Source of the DNA: Sporosarcina psychrophila
Lineage (GTDB): Bacteria > Bacillota > Bacilli > Bacillales_A > Planococcaceae
DNA length: 64,000 bases
NCBI RefSeq assembly: GCF_001590685.1
Contig: NZ_CP014616.1
Location: 2,045,001-2,109,000 of the forward strand
Direction: 5' to 3'
The notes beneath the pieces are model-generated. The model saw only the letters and a program-made list of their open reading frames with translations, ran no database searches and was not told the DNA's origin. Below are positions 63,701 to 64,000 of the stretch, in pieces. Positions within the stretch are counted from its first letter, which is position 1. Each line of letters starts with the position of its first letter. The position numbers and the translations under genes are program-made.

Positions 63701-64000
63701 AAATACGTTTGACCTAGTAAATCGAAGAATAGTAGCGTTAATCATTGATAGGTATTTTAACGGAAAAGTATTTTTAAGTTTAACTTATAATCTCGAAGTA
63801 TTGCCTTGTACTGAAATGAAACATTATTCGAATATAACAAACAAAGTTACAGAAGTATGTTTTATTAAAGTTTAAGTATTTGATTATCTAACAAAGGTAT
63901 GAATTAAAGATAGCTATCTAGGTGATTGTAAAGGAGGTGTTACCAAAAATCGAACTGATTTAGAAAAAGTAATTAAGGATCAATTAAATAATAAATGGAA
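63701..64000 (+). other. Right edge: possible gene start without start codon
   Basis: AAAGGAGG at about 63928-63935 is a very good ribosome site. The frame reading TKNRTDLEKVIKDQLNNKW to the window end looks like coding sequence, but no ATG, GTG or TTG lies in that frame after the site, and an in-frame TGA lies upstream. Either a frameshift or a non-standard start is involved. The stretch from 63701 to 63925 shows no gene. Confidence 0.3.

Overview
The window looks like a chromosomal segment of a low-GC, Gram-positive, Bacillales-type bacterium, probably Planococcaceae (Sporosarcina or a relative). This rests on strong AGGAGG ribosome sites, frequent TTG and GTG starts, TTGACA/TATAAT promoters, U-tract terminators, a urea transporter, Firmicutes-type GalT and PgcA, and DUF624 (YesL-like) proteins. 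The genus is an inference. No rRNA, tRNA or CRISPR array was seen.

Layout. 1-3.4 kb holds housekeeping genes: a CycA-like amino acid permease cut by the window edge, a HAD nucleotidase, a urea transporter and a small membrane-anchored protein. 3.6-8.3 kb holds a two-gene unit: a 1286-residue SF1 helicase with a very long coiled-coil insertion, and a winged-helix partner. 8.5-40.6 kb is a large accessory carbohydrate region with three related clusters. Cluster I (8.5-18.6) has a ROK kinase, DUF624 protein, binding protein, two permeases, LacI regulator, ThuA, Gfo/Idh/MocA dehydrogenase, isomerase-like TIM barrel and a second dehydrogenase. Cluster II (19.5-26.4) has two dehydrogenases, a TIM barrel, a LacI regulator, a dehydrogenase and a TIM barrel. 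After an IS3 relic and a MATE pump, cluster III (30-40.6) has a DUF624 protein, two tandem binding proteins, two permeases, a TIM-barrel relic, a dehydrogenase, a frameshifted ThuA, and further dehydrogenases including a relic. 40.7-45.4 kb is a complete galKETM Leloir operon on the minus strand. 45.6-51.6 kb has a decayed dehydrogenase, a Cof-type phosphatase, a ROK repressor, phosphoglucomutase PgcA and a probable glucose-6-phosphate isomerase relic. 51.8-63.1 kb has an AraC regulator divergent from a GH4 alpha-galactosidase, an aldo/keto reductase, a dehydrogenase, a broken YesN-like regulator, a GH2 glycosidase and a third sugar ABC transporter. An IS4-type transposase relic follows.

How it works together. 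Clusters I-III contain nine-gene-scale expansions of NAD(P)-dependent Gfo/Idh/MocA oxidoreductases (nine intact and two broken in the whole window), TIM-barrel isomerase/epimerase proteins (three intact, two broken) and ThuA proteins (one intact, one frameshifted), but no recognisable glycoside hydrolase. The most economical reading is import of glycosides by ABC transporters followed by oxidation to keto-glycosides and non-hydrolytic bond cleavage, with ordinary GH4/GH2 plus Leloir catabolism at the right end. None of the three ABC transporters has its own ATPase, so a shared MsmX-type ATPase elsewhere is expected. Two operator families fit local LacI regulation: TGCAACCGGTTGC-type sites in cluster I and TGTAATCGTTTACA-type sites in clusters II and III, although the second also satisfies the CcpA cre consensus. 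The many truncated paralogues and shared terminator stems show repeated duplication and decay.
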